Positions 24,691-33,357 of a stretch of 64,000 bases of DNA are shown piece after piece. The translations under genes were made by a program, and so were the position numbers. The stretch is taken from NCBI GenBank assembly GCA_964587155.1, contig CAZPKF010000004.1:87853-151852 (forward strand), written 5' to 3'. This DNA comes from Hallerella sp964587155 (GTDB lineage Bacteria > Fibrobacterota > Fibrobacteria > Fibrobacterales > Fibrobacteraceae). Every line of letters begins with the position of its first letter. The first letter of the stretch is position 1. A model generated the notes under the pieces. That model did not search any database. It had not been told where the DNA came from and saw nothing but the letters and a program-made list of their open reading frames with translations.

Positions 24691-27461
24691 CAGAATCCCT
24701 GCCCAATGACAAAGTTGAATTCCATATCACCCACGCTCGTCCGTTCCAAACCGGAATAAGTTTCACCCGGATCCAACGGCCAAGCAAAGTCAAACCCGAT
24801 AATGCCAAGCATCGGAACGACTACGCGGAATCCAAAGCCAAAATCGCGTTTGAGACTTGATGGATCCCATTCCGTAAGCGGATTCGGCTGACTCTTAGAA
24901 ACTTTCGAATCCGGGTCGTAGCGTTTGCCGAAAACATTTCCCGCATCAAAGAACAACGGCAACAGGTAGAATGTATTGGGCACAATTCCCCATTGAATTT
25001 CCGCTCCGATATACTGGTAGCTGCGGCCTAAGCGGCGATATCCAATGGAACCCGAACTATAGCCGCGCATCATGCCATCGTAACCCAAAACGCCACCCAT
25101 CTGATAAAGCGTACGGTATTGGAGCGGATCACCGACCATCACTCCATATTCATTTGTCAGCGCCAACGCCAAGCGGTCGCCAATCAGCGGGAACCACCAT
25201 TTTACAGTCAAATCCGTTTTGACAAAACTGAAGTCGCTGCCAATTTTATCATCCGCCACTTCTACCGAAAGAACATAGCGAGATCCGTCCGTCGGGAATT
25301 GCGGCAAGTTCTTGTCATCGCGGATCAGCTTAAACGTAAATGCGGATTCCACACCCGAATAGCGGACAAGGCTCCCGGCGACATTATCGCCTTGCTTGTT
25401 CATCATCCAGCTGTAACCGATTTGACCGTAGAAATAATCGTCCGGCCATTTCAAGCGTTTTCCCACATAGATGGATCCGCCATAACGCGTGATATCCGGG
25501 TCATCATCCTGATCCCACCAGGCATAGCTTAAACTGGTTCCTAGCGTAATCGGGTAATCCAAGAACCACGGTTCCACAAAGCTTATCGAGGCGCTCTTCT
25601 TATCTTCACCGTATTCCACGTTAAACGAGGCGCTTTGACCATCGCCCATGCAGCAGTTCGGAATAGAGACTCCCAAAGTTCCAGTCAAACCGTCGCTTTG
25701 ACTGTAGGCAAGACCCGCGCTGAATTGTCCCGTTCCCGCTTCTTTCTCTGCAACCTTAAAGAGCAAGTCGATTTGCTGATCGCCAACAACCTGAATATCC
25801 GGATAAACCATGTCGAAGTAATTCAATTGCATGATTTCGCGGAAACTGCGTTCCATCGCCGATTGCCGATATGTGTCGCCCGGATAAAGGCGGACTTCGC
25901 GGCGAATCACTTTGTCTTTAGTCTTTGTATTTCCCAAGATATTTACCCGATGAATTTGCGCAGGCAAACCTTCCCGGATTTTGTATTCCAGATTTACAAT
26001 GCTGTCGTTCACAAAGCTTCGGGTTTCATCGTATTGCGCAAACAGATAACCGTCTTCCCGGTAAGCACCGATAATGGCGGAGCGCGTCGCTTCATATGCG
26101 TAATAATCGAAGACTTCCCCGCTGTCTAGGTAAACAGCGCGCGACAGCATTTTGTCTGTCAAGACTTCGTTTCCGGTGAAGTGGACTTCTCCCGTATAAT
26201 ACCGTTGCCCTTCATCGATATCGATGAAAATACGGACATATTTGGATGTGACAACGCTGTCATAAGGCGTAAGCGCACTGAACGTTTCTTCTAGCGTGTA
26301 GCGTGTCAACAGTTTTTCATCATACCGATTCCGCGGGCGTTTCTTCAGCAGAGAATCAATTTTACGGTTCTTCCACTGGCGGTCCTTGGGCAAGGAGCGC
26401 AGCCACACTTTGCGCAAATCTTCATACGTGATGATGCCGTTCAAAATTTTGACAGCCGTTTCTTCATCTTGGACGGAATAAACGGGAACTGCCTGGGAAT
26501 AGGGATGGAAATTTCGGCGGTGTTCGCGGTAATAGTGGGTAGACTTTTCTTCAACTCGGCCCGCCAATCGGTTCATGATGTTCGCCGTATCGGCTATCGC
26601 CTGATTCAATTGCCCGTAAAGAAGTTCCAGTTTGCGGCCTTTGGGAACCGCCCTGCCCAGATAAAAATTACAACTGGAATCCGGCAAATATTCAGCCCGG
26701 AATTCTTTGAGTTCCGCATCCAAAAATCCGAAATGGCGGATGGCGTTCAACACGGTATCCCGGTCCGCTTCAAAAATCGCTTCTTTGAATTCACCATCTC
26801 CCCACCAATGCGCACGTTTCGTCAACATGTGATCCGTGATGTCCGTATAAGGAACGTGCTCGTTCCCCGTCACCACGATGGAATCAACCTGGACCTTGGG
26901 TCCTTCGCGAACAATGAAAGTCACCGCATTTTCGTGATCGGAAACAGGCGTTTCACGGAAGCCAACTTCCGCAAGAAGATATCCTTCAGAACGGTAATAG
27001 CTCAAGATGTTCTGTCTATCGCGTTCTAGGCCACTTTTGCTGTAAACCCGTCCCTGCAGCAGATTGATTTTTAGCCGCACATCCTCTTCGGAGATTTCAT
27101 CGCAACCTTCCACATAAACCGTATCCAAGGCCGGAAGTTCCACCACCCGGAATACCAGGTCCACCTTATTTTCGTTTCCCGGCAGATAATCAATCCATGC
27201 GGTTACATCGTCAAAATACCCCGTTTCGAACAAATCCGAAACACTCTTTTGCACTTTTTCCGTAAATGCAGACGGTTGAAACGCCTGCCCATCGCGAACG
27301 CTCACCCGGCTGAGCACAGAACGTTCGTCCATGTTGACAAGGCCTTCCGCCCGAACACGGCGCACGGTCGTTGGAGTCGTAAAATTTTCGGGCACATCCA
27401 AAAGCTGCGCAAAGGAAAGCGCCGAACACACAAACAAAAAAGCAAGGACACGAAAAAGCAA
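24690..27461 (-). CDS. bamA: Outer membrane protein assembly factor BamA
   Basis: The central subunit of the machine that inserts beta-barrels into the outer membrane. The 923-residue protein is longer than usual, with a signal peptide (ending ALSFAQ), POTRA repeats from about residue 30 to 580 (for example VEGCDEISEEDVRLKINL, VTGNEHVPYTDITD and VNILGNTKTKDKVIRREV), and a 16-strand barrel starting near 600 (FSAGLAYSQSDGLTG) and ending in Phe (VIGQGF). A lengthy insert between the third and fourth POTRA (about 255-395, rich in Arg and Tyr) is unusual. TTG at 27461 is taken as start because AAGG precedes it and no ATG fits. Confidence 0.94.
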   Translation of the reverse strand: MLFRVLAFLFVCSALSFAQLLDVPENFTTPTTVRRVRAEGLVNMDERSVLSRVSVRDGQAFQPSAFTEKVQKSVSDLFETGYFDDVTAWIDYLPGNENKVDLVFRVVELPALDTVYVEGCDEISEEDVRLKINLLQGRVYSKSGLERDRQNILSYYRSEGYLLAEVGFRETPVSDHENAVTFIVREGPKVQVDSIVVTGNEHVPYTDITDHMLTKRAHWWGDGEFKEAIFEADRDTVLNAIRHFGFLDAELKEFRAEYLPDSSCNFYLGRAVPKGRKLELLYGQLNQAIADTANIMNRLAGRVEEKSTHYYREHRRNFHPYSQAVPVYSVQDEETAVKILNGIITYEDLRKVWLRSLPKDRQWKNRKIDSLLKKRPRNRYDEKLLTRYTLEETFSALTPYDSVVTSKYVRIFIDIDEGQRYYTGEVHFTGNEVLTDKMLSRAVYLDSGEVFDYYAYEATRSAIIGAYREDGYLFAQYDETRSFVNDSIVNLEYKIREGLPAQIHRVNILGNTKTKDKVIRREVRLYPGDTYRQSAMERSFREIMQLNYFDMVYPDIQVVGDQQIDLLFKVAEKEAGTGQFSAGLAYSQSDGLTGTLGVSIPNCCMGDGQSASFNVEYGEDKKSASISFVEPWFLDYPITLGTSLSYAWWDQDDDPDITRYGGSIYVGKRLKWPDDYFYGQIGYSWMMNKQGDNVAGSLVRYSGVESAFTFKLIRDDKNLPQFPTDGSRYVLSVEVADDKIGSDFSFVKTDLTVKWWFPLIGDRLALALTNEYGVMVGDPLQYRTLYQMGGVLGYDGMMRGYSSGSIGYRRLGRSYQYIGAEIQWGIVPNTFYLLPLFFDAGNVFGKRYDPDSKVSKSQPNPLTEWDPSSLKRDFGFGFRVVVPMLGIIGFDFAWPLDPGETYSGLERTSVGDMEFNFVIGQGF

Positions 27462-27563
27462 ATGGTGCTACCTTGTTAGGATAAAAATCGATACCAAAGA
27501 TACAAAAAACGCCCGCAAAAAAGCGAGCGAATTTCAAACTCTGGAGAAGAAAGCGGAAACCGC

Positions 27564-28616
27564 TTATTGTCCAAGGTATTTGCGACCGATGCCGAATTGA
27601 TCCTTGTATTCCACATAATCCGGAACAAAACCGCTCGGGAAGCTGAACGAAACATTGACAGAGCACTGGAATTCGTTCATCAACTCGCCCTTTCCTGTGA
27701 ACGGCTGTTGTTTTTTCTCCACTTTCATCTTGTCGCCCTTGCCGACGATGACTTCGGCATCGCACCAGCCCTTACCGACCATTTTGGCGAAGACGGAATC
27801 GCCCGCAGTCGAAACGAGTTTGATTTTAGCCGGATCCAATTCTGTGTTGTTTCCCGTAGAAGCCCAGAATTGAAGTTCGCCAGAAAGGGACGTCGGCGTC
27901 ATTTTAATTGTCGGGAACGCCATGACGTAACCCCACTTGTCGATAAGCGGAGATTTGTTCGGGATATTTTCACCGAAAATGAGGAAATACGCACGGGTTT
28001 CTACAAGGCTCTTGTTGTGAGCCGCTTTGAAATCCGCATTATTCGGGGCGATAAGCCCGATTGCCAGCAAATTGTATTCCTTTTCCACCGGATCGTCGGA
28101 TTCAAGAGCTTCTGGAAGAGCCTTGGCGACATAGGCGTTTTCCGCCTGGGTGCGAATCGCCTGAACTTTCGCAAAATTCCCATTCAAACGCTTCAGCAGG
28201 GAGAAGGAGGAATCGATTTTAGCGAGACCTTCGAGAATCGTCCCCAATTCCGCACCTTCCGACATTACCTGGTTGAGTCCCACCGTAGAAAGTGCTTCGG
28301 CGATTTGTTCTGCCGTTTCGGCATTCTTCACGCTGTCCAAATTCTGGACGACCTGTTCAAAAAGTCCGTGCAACAAAGCGCTTTGCGGATCCTTCTTGCT
28401 TTCTTGTTCTGCGCGTTTGGCTATCGCCAGTGTAAAATTGTCATAAAATTCGGACGAAAGTTTGCCTTTGTCCTTTGCAGTCAAATACGAATTAATCGCA
28501 TTTTGGTAACGCCCCGCCTGGAGATGTTCGTCACCGCGTTTTTCGTTTGTTCCTTTGCAACCTGCGAACAGGAGTGCCGATGCCGTCAAAAGAACCATCA
28601 ACTGTTTTGTTTTCAT
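27564..28616 (-). CDS. Lipoprotein with TPR-like helical N-terminal part
   Basis: A 350-residue predicted lipoprotein (lipobox LLFAGC, Cys20) with AAGGG 7 nt before the ATG. Residues 22-200 are helical; the first part (NEKRGDEHLQAGRYQNAINSYLTAKDKG) is a clear TPR-type helix pair, as in periplasmic assembly lipoproteins. Residues about 225-350 look beta-rich, with one Cys pair (GWCDAEV and FQCSVNV) that might be oxidised. It lies 102 nt upstream of bamA in the same direction, so a role in envelope biogenesis is plausible but not shown. Confidence 0.7.
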   Translation of the reverse strand: MKTKQLMVLLTASALLFAGCKGTNEKRGDEHLQAGRYQNAINSYLTAKDKGKLSSEFYDNFTLAIAKRAEQESKKDPQSALLHGLFEQVVQNLDSVKNAETAEQIAEALSTVGLNQVMSEGAELGTILEGLAKIDSSFSLLKRLNGNFAKVQAIRTQAENAYVAKALPEALESDDPVEKEYNLLAIGLIAPNNADFKAAHNKSLVETRAYFLIFGENIPNKSPLIDKWGYVMAFPTIKMTPTSLSGELQFWASTGNNTELDPAKIKLVSTAGDSVFAKMVGKGWCDAEVIVGKGDKMKVEKKQQPFTGKGELMNEFQCSVNVSFSFPSGFVPDYVEYKDQFGIGRKYLGQ

Positions 28617-28729
28617 TATTTGACCCTTTATCCGAAAAATTTTCGAATGTGATAGATTTCACTTCGTAATTTAATTAAATATTTTTGTGGTGAAACATCC
28701 GTTTCGTAAATAATTTTTTGGAGAACGCA

Positions 28730-30136
28730 TTGAAATTTTTAGCCGTCAGTCCGGAAGCCGGTGAATGGACAAGACCAAGCCCCCTGTGCGGGGCGGTAAA
28801 TCAACTTACCCAGGCCGCTTTTCGCGCAGGGACCGGTACGTTGACGATTTCACCATTTTACCCCAATCTTTTGGACAACGCCGAAGAATATAAATGCGTG
28901 TTCAAAGGTGTTGAAAAGCTTAGGAACATGCCTTTCGAAGTTTGGACAGGAAACTCTCCGCTATACGCATACATCCGCTTCGACGACTACTTTGACCGTC
29001 CATCCATTTACGGAGACACCGGAAACCCTTACGGCGACAACCACCTCCGGTTTTCTTACCTGGCTTCATCCGCTCTGGCTTACGCGGACGCCATCCATTA
29101 CAACCCGACCACCCTGTGCGGACACGACTGGAGCGGCGCTTTAATCGCCCCGATAGCAAAGACCGTCTATCCGGAAGCCTTCCTGAAGACACCCTTTTTC
29201 TTCACCGTGCACAACATCGCTTACGATTTCCATGTGACCGAAACAGAAATAGAACGCATCGGACTGCCCCGTGTGGACTTCAACATGGACGGCTATGAAT
29301 TTTGGGGAAAAGTCAGCTTGCTCAAAGCGGGAGTCTTTTATGCGAAAAAAGTTCTGCTCCCTTCGCCCGGTTATTGCGACAGCATCGTCAACGACCATAT
29401 CGGCGGCGGACTTTCCGGTTTTTTAATCCGCAACAAGGAAAAATTGAAAGGCATCCAGTTCGGGTTGAACTACCCTTTTTGGGACTTTAATTTCAAAGCG
29501 GCTCAGCCCATCGAAAAAGCAAAAAAAGCGGCGCGTTCCACACTGTCTGCTTTAGTCGGCAAAGATTTCGATTACAGGATGGTATTGTTCTGCAACCTGG
29601 GACCGGAGTCCGGCAAAACATCGGCAACTCTCGCCACCCTTTTGGGCGACATCAACAAGCTGAACATTTTCGTCGTTGTCGGGGCGATTAACGGCAGTCC
29701 GGAATGGGATTATTACACGTCTGTGGCAAATCAGGAACATTCCCACATGGCGGTTTTGAATTTGTCTCAAAACAACACAACTGTTCGAACCGCTTTAGCT
29801 GGTTCGGACGTACTCTTTGCAGCAGACCCAACAGAACCTTCCGCCAGCATGGTTTTAAAATCCCTCGCCTGCGGAACAATTCCCTTGACCGGACGCGACG
29901 TCGGATGTGCAAATCTCCTTGTGAATTACGAGGGCGACTTTGAATTGGCAAACGCCATGCTTGTCGAAGATTCCGCAGCGCCAGACCAGATGATTCGTAA
30001 ATTGAAAACAGCTGTGCAACTATACAGTTCAAACCAAGACAGTTGGGATTATCTGGTCCGCAACGCCTACCATTTCCGCTACGAATGGGACAGAACAATT
30101 TCCCAATACATTCTGACTTTTGGCGAAGAGACATAA
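28730..30136 (+). CDS. Glycogen/starch synthase-like protein lacking core catalytic motifs
   Basis: The 468-residue protein follows the GT5 glycogen synthase layout: FFFTVHNIAYDFHV, the GYEFWGKVSLLKAGVFYA segment, then SPGYCDSIVN, GGGLSGFLIRNKEKLKGIQFGLN and SLACGTIPLT. The key sites are changed. The ADP-glucose-binding KTGGLxDV is replaced by SPLCGAVNQL, the basic pair near ISRLxxQKG by LFCNLGPESGK, and SxxEPCGL by DPTEPSASM. GGAG ends 6 nt before the TTG at 28730, chosen as start over TTG 28718. It is a single gene with a bidirectional terminator. It may be a regulatory or binding relative, or a very diverged transferase. Confidence 0.65.
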   Translation: MKFLAVSPEAGEWTRPSPLCGAVNQLTQAAFRAGTGTLTISPFYPNLLDNAEEYKCVFKGVEKLRNMPFEVWTGNSPLYAYIRFDDYFDRPSIYGDTGNPYGDNHLRFSYLASSALAYADAIHYNPTTLCGHDWSGALIAPIAKTVYPEAFLKTPFFFTVHNIAYDFHVTETEIERIGLPRVDFNMDGYEFWGKVSLLKAGVFYAKKVLLPSPGYCDSIVNDHIGGGLSGFLIRNKEKLKGIQFGLNYPFWDFNFKAAQPIEKAKKAARSTLSALVGKDFDYRMVLFCNLGPESGKTSATLATLLGDINKLNIFVVVGAINGSPEWDYYTSVANQEHSHMAVLNLSQNNTTVRTALAGSDVLFAADPTEPSASMVLKSLACGTIPLTGRDVGCANLLVNYEGDFELANAMLVEDSAAPDQMIRKLKTAVQLYSSNQDSWDYLVRNAYHFRYEWDRTISQYILTFGEET

Positions 30137-30165
30137 CGCTTGACGGGCGACGTTGATGAAAATTC

Positions 30166-30191
30166 AAAACCCGGCGAGATCGCCGGGTTTT
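30166..30191. terminator. Bidirectional terminator
   Basis: AAAACCCGGCGA (30166-30177) pairs with TCGCCGGGTTTT (30180-30191). The flanking A and T runs give a T tract on both strands, which fits the convergent genes on either side. Confidence 0.9.
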
Positions 30192-30206
30192 CTTTCGTGT
30201 GCAAAA

Positions 30207-31358
30207 TTATTCCGCGGAACATCCCGGAATAGCGGATAATTGCGGACGGGCAAGAAGTGCGCGGACATGGTAAAGAGAGTCCGGATCCATCTGGGTCACT
30301 CCAAGGACCCCGTCGGCTATGCGGGCATTCAAATTTTCAATGTTCCCCCAGGCCTTGTTGTACCCAGTGCCGTAACCGCCCGCGTCGTATCCGGCATCGG
30401 CTAAAATCGGTTTGTTCAGCAGTGAAGAAATTTCTTTCCACGTTGTCTTGTTCGCCGAACGGATTTTTTCACTTCCAGCCAAAGTTCTCCCTCCGGATGT
30501 GCTCGCAAAATCAACTCGGGAAAGATCAAAGTTCGAATACCAAGCCGCCTGATCCGCTACCCAAGGCGAAATGTCGATGGCGATTTTAGACCCCGGAAGA
30601 TACGCTTTGATTGTATCGACAATTTGATTGAAAAGAGCTCCCATGACAGAATCGGGAATGCCTCCGTTATTTTGTACGACAGAATCATATTGCGCTTTTT
30701 GATTCGATCCCGATTCAGAATACTGGTAAAAATCCGGTTCAATGAGCCAAATAAATTGCACCGTATCTGGATCTTGGGAATAGAAAAATTCGATGTGTTC
30801 CCGGAATCCGGCTGCATATTGCTTGTATCGGTAAAGGATGGAATCTTGAAAATAATTTCGGATTAAATCCGCTCCATCTGTGCATAGATTGGATTTTCCC
30901 TTGTTGACATCGCAATCGCCTAAATCATGATCCTTGCCAAATTCCGCGATGACGTAAGCGTAAATCATGGGAGTCGCCTGCACGGTGCGCGTCATGTCGA
31001 ACATCCGTTCTTCGAACGCGTTGAAAAAGTCGTTATCTCCCAACCAAACGGAAATGTAATCCAGACCGACGTAAAAAGCAGAATCTTCGTGCGCGGCCTG
31101 CCAGCCCGCTCCAAAATTGAACTGACACGGCGAAAATCCTTTTTGGTGCACAAAGGGAGATGCAGAAGAAACCGATTGCTGCGGCGAAGAACTCGATGAA
31201 GAAGCTTCGAATGTTTCCGAAGAAATTCCCACGTCTGCAGAAGAAAGCGGTGATTCTAATGGTGGTTGTTCAACATCGGCAGATGCAGAGGAGTCCGAAG
31301 AACAAGCCGAAAACAATAAACAATTTACGGCAAAAAAAACGATACCCAATTGGCGCAT
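30207..31358 (-). CDS. Ser-linker lipoprotein with TIM-barrel-like domain
   Basis: A 383-residue surface lipoprotein (lipobox CLLFSAC, Cys19) with an acidic/Ser-rich linker (about 22-75) and a C-terminal domain of about 300 residues. GGAG lies 10 nt before the ATG at 31358; a start 48 codons earlier would put hydrophilic residues before the signal peptide and is rejected. The domain has FIWLIEPDFYQYSES and KIAIDISPWVADQAAW, and closes with KPILADAGYDAGGYGTGY. IEPD at a strand end superficially recalls GH6, but the surroundings do not match well enough to name a family. The Ser linker is the style used for carbohydrate-active proteins in this lineage, so a plant-polysaccharide role is inferred only. 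Confidence 0.65.
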   Translation of the reverse strand: MRQLGIVFFAVNCLLFSACSSDSSASADVEQPPLESPLSSADVGISSETFEASSSSSSPQQSVSSASPFVHQKGFSPCQFNFGAGWQAAHEDSAFYVGLDYISVWLGDNDFFNAFEERMFDMTRTVQATPMIYAYVIAEFGKDHDLGDCDVNKGKSNLCTDGADLIRNYFQDSILYRYKQYAAGFREHIEFFYSQDPDTVQFIWLIEPDFYQYSESGSNQKAQYDSVVQNNGGIPDSVMGALFNQIVDTIKAYLPGSKIAIDISPWVADQAAWYSNFDLSRVDFASTSGGRTLAGSEKIRSANKTTWKEISSLLNKPILADAGYDAGGYGTGYNKAWGNIENLNARIADGVLGVTQMDPDSLYHVRALLARPQLSAIPGCSAE

Positions 31359-31506
31359 AAACGCATTTCTCCTTTTCCGACTTACACACAACCCATCAAA
31401 ATTTAGATAAAATCCCCTTTTCGAAAAAAAGCCAAAATATGTTTTACATATCAAAACAGATTCCGCCGAGTTTTGCCGACAATTTCGAAAAATCCAATCC
31501 ATTTTC

Positions 31507-31514
31507 TATATTTG
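31507..31514 (+). promoter_or_regulatory. -10-like TATATTTG before the kinase gene
   Basis: TATATTTG ends 6 nt before the ATG at 31521 and there is no ribosome site between them. A transcript starting the usual 6-8 nt after the box would be leaderless. This is one of several identical arrangements in the window. Confidence 0.55.
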
Positions 31515-31520
31515 CCCAGT

Positions 31521-32585
31521 ATGGCATCCATCATCGACGATTCTCAATCCCAAGAGGAAACCAAGGACGGGACAAAAACAGCCCGAAAGCGTTCCCGCCC
31601 CGCCAAAATAGGCGGATATGCCCCCATTCGAAAAATCGGTCAGGGAGCCATGGGCGATGTTTGGCTGTGCGAAGACCCTTCTCTTTGCCGACGCGTCGTC
31701 GTGAAACAGATGCTGCCCAGCTTGCGCGGATACGAAGATTTGATAGCCCGATTCAAACGGGAATGCGTCTTGCTAGCCAACTTGCATCACCCGAATATCG
31801 TTCACCCCTATGCTCTTTGGCAAGAACGTACGGGAAAACTTTCCCTCGCCATGGAATATGTCGACGGCAAAACTTTTCGAGAAATTTTAGAAGTACAGAA
31901 TCGCCCTCCTGTTTGGACAATCCTGTACATGATTCATGAAATTCTACAGGCACTCATCTGCGTTCACGCAAACCAAATCATTCACCGTGATTTGAAACCT
32001 TCGAACATGATGGTGGAAAAAAACGGCCGCGTTCGGCTTTTGGACTTCGGCATTGCCAGGGATGCAAATCCCGGACAAGACATGACTCTCCCGGGGAGCG
32101 TCCTTGGGACAGCCGCCTATATGAGTCCGGAACAAGTCCGGGGGTTCACCGTCACTTACGCTTCGGATCTTTTCAGTTTGGGAATCATCGCTTGTGAAAT
32201 GGCCATGGGAAAGAATCCGTTCCGCGGAGAATCCATGGAGCTCACGTCTCAATACATTTTAAACCTAAATCTGAAACTGAAAAATTTTCCACCGGAAATT
32301 CCTTACAGTTTGCGCCGCTGGATTTTGAAATGCCTGGAGAAGAAGCCTCAAAATCGATTTGAATCGACCAAAGAAGCTGCGGACTCTCTCGCTGCGATTA
32401 TGGACGGCTATCCCCGACAACTGGATATTCCCATGCGGAAATGGATGACCGCGACAATGCGCAACGAACCCCTGCCGCAAATTCCCCGAAACTCCCGAAT
32501 GACGATACTTAAAATCGGTCTTGGTGCGGGTGCCGTAGCCGGTGCGGTTCTTGCCTCTTTCATCACCGTTTTGATTTGCCGATAA
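31521..32585 (+). CDS. Ser/Thr protein kinase with C-terminal membrane anchor
   Basis: A 354-residue Hanks-type kinase. The glycine-rich loop is IGQGAMGDVW (about 36-45), with Lys in VVVKQM, catalytic HRDLKPSNMM (about 154-163), DFGIARD and the APE-equivalent MSPEQVRG. Residues about 325-352 form one transmembrane helix (GLGAGAVAGAVLASFITVLI), so the kinase faces the cytoplasm with no extracellular sensor domain. ATG 31521 is chosen over an in-frame upstream start because of the TATATTTG box. CvpA follows after 1 nt. Substrates are unknown. Confidence 0.93.
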   Translation: MASIIDDSQSQEETKDGTKTARKRSRPAKIGGYAPIRKIGQGAMGDVWLCEDPSLCRRVVVKQMLPSLRGYEDLIARFKRECVLLANLHHPNIVHPYALWQERTGKLSLAMEYVDGKTFREILEVQNRPPVWTILYMIHEILQALICVHANQIIHRDLKPSNMMVEKNGRVRLLDFGIARDANPGQDMTLPGSVLGTAAYMSPEQVRGFTVTYASDLFSLGIIACEMAMGKNPFRGESMELTSQYILNLNLKLKNFPPEIPYSLRRWILKCLEKKPQNRFESTKEAADSLAAIMDGYPRQLDIPMRKWMTATMRNEPLPQIPRNSRMTILKIGLGAGAVAGAVLASFITVLICR

Positions 32586-32586
32586 C

Positions 32587-33177
32587 ATGGGAAACTGGAT
32601 TGACATTTTTTGCGCATCCCTTCTCCTGATTCTCACTGGAGTGGGCGCTTATTTTGGACTTGTCAAAAGTCTTGTACACTTGGCGGCCTGGATTGGTGGA
32701 GCCGTTGGCGTTTTTCTCGCACCGGAAATTTTAGGACCCTTTCTCGCCGATAATTTTGAATTTTCCGAAACGGCACAAATCATTTTTGTCCGCGTTTTCG
32801 GTTTCTTGATTCCCTTTTTGGCTCTCCGCATCGTAGGGCATTTTATCAATAAATTCATCAAAAAACATTTTTCCGCCTTCAACGCCCTAGGAGGAGCGGC
32901 AATCGGTTTGGTGAAAGGGCTCATTCCATGCCTGATATTACTGTCGACTTTATATGTTTTACCTCTTAGCGGAAATTTGAAATCCGAACGAAATTCTGCC
33001 GTCGCTTATCGGATTTACGTTTACTTGTTGATAGAATCTGGGACGGACAAAGCCATTTTCAACGCAAAAACGTCTGTGGAAAATGCGATTACAGAAAAAG
33101 TCAATACGACAATAGATAGCGCAAAAGCCGGCGCAGAAAGAGCTGTTTTAAAATCGCTTCCGCAACCGTTGCGATAA
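32587..33177 (+). CDS. CvpA-family membrane protein
   Basis: A 196-residue inner-membrane protein with four hydrophobic segments in the first 125 residues (IDIFCASLLLILTGVGAYFG, LAAWIGGAVGVFLAP, FGFLIPFLALRIVG, GAAIGLVKGLIPCLILLSTLY), the CvpA layout, and a soluble tail. CvpA proteins are linked to colicin V export and envelope stress, but their molecular role is unsettled. Only 1 nt separates it from the kinase stop, so the two are co-translated and the tail (rich in Lys, Ser and Thr) might be a kinase substrate. Confidence 0.85.
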   Translation: MGNWIDIFCASLLLILTGVGAYFGLVKSLVHLAAWIGGAVGVFLAPEILGPFLADNFEFSETAQIIFVRVFGFLIPFLALRIVGHFINKFIKKHFSAFNALGGAAIGLVKGLIPCLILLSTLYVLPLSGNLKSERNSAVAYRIYVYLLIESGTDKAIFNAKTSVENAITEKVNTTIDSAKAGAERAVLKSLPQPLR

Positions 33178-33302
33178 TTTTCATCCTTAAACTCTAATTT
33201 GATTTCCATTTCGCAAAACGGCTCTCGATTTTGCATTCGAAAGGCGGCTTTCCGCTGTCTTTTTTTGGCGCACCTCGGAAAAAGATGTCTTATTCCGCAT
33301 AA

Positions 33303-33338
33303 AAAAATCCCGAAAGCCAGACGACTTTCGGGATTTTT
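33303..33338. terminator. Bidirectional terminator between cvpA and sdhB
   Basis: AAAAATCCCGAAAG (33303-33316) pairs with CTTTCGGGATTTTT (33325-33338), with A and T runs at the ends that provide a T tract on both strands for the convergent genes. Confidence 0.9.
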
Positions 33339-33357
33339 CAATCTCGTTTGAAAACGA

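Noticed and set aside
27567..28652. A 361-residue plus-strand frame opposite the TPR-like lipoprotein
   Set aside because: The minus-strand gene has a ribosome site, lipobox and TPR pattern. The plus frame is rich in Arg and His as expected of an antisense shadow.
30207..31358. Assignment to GH6
   Set aside because: Only the IEPD segment is suggestive. The other conserved GH6 motifs are absent, so no family was named.
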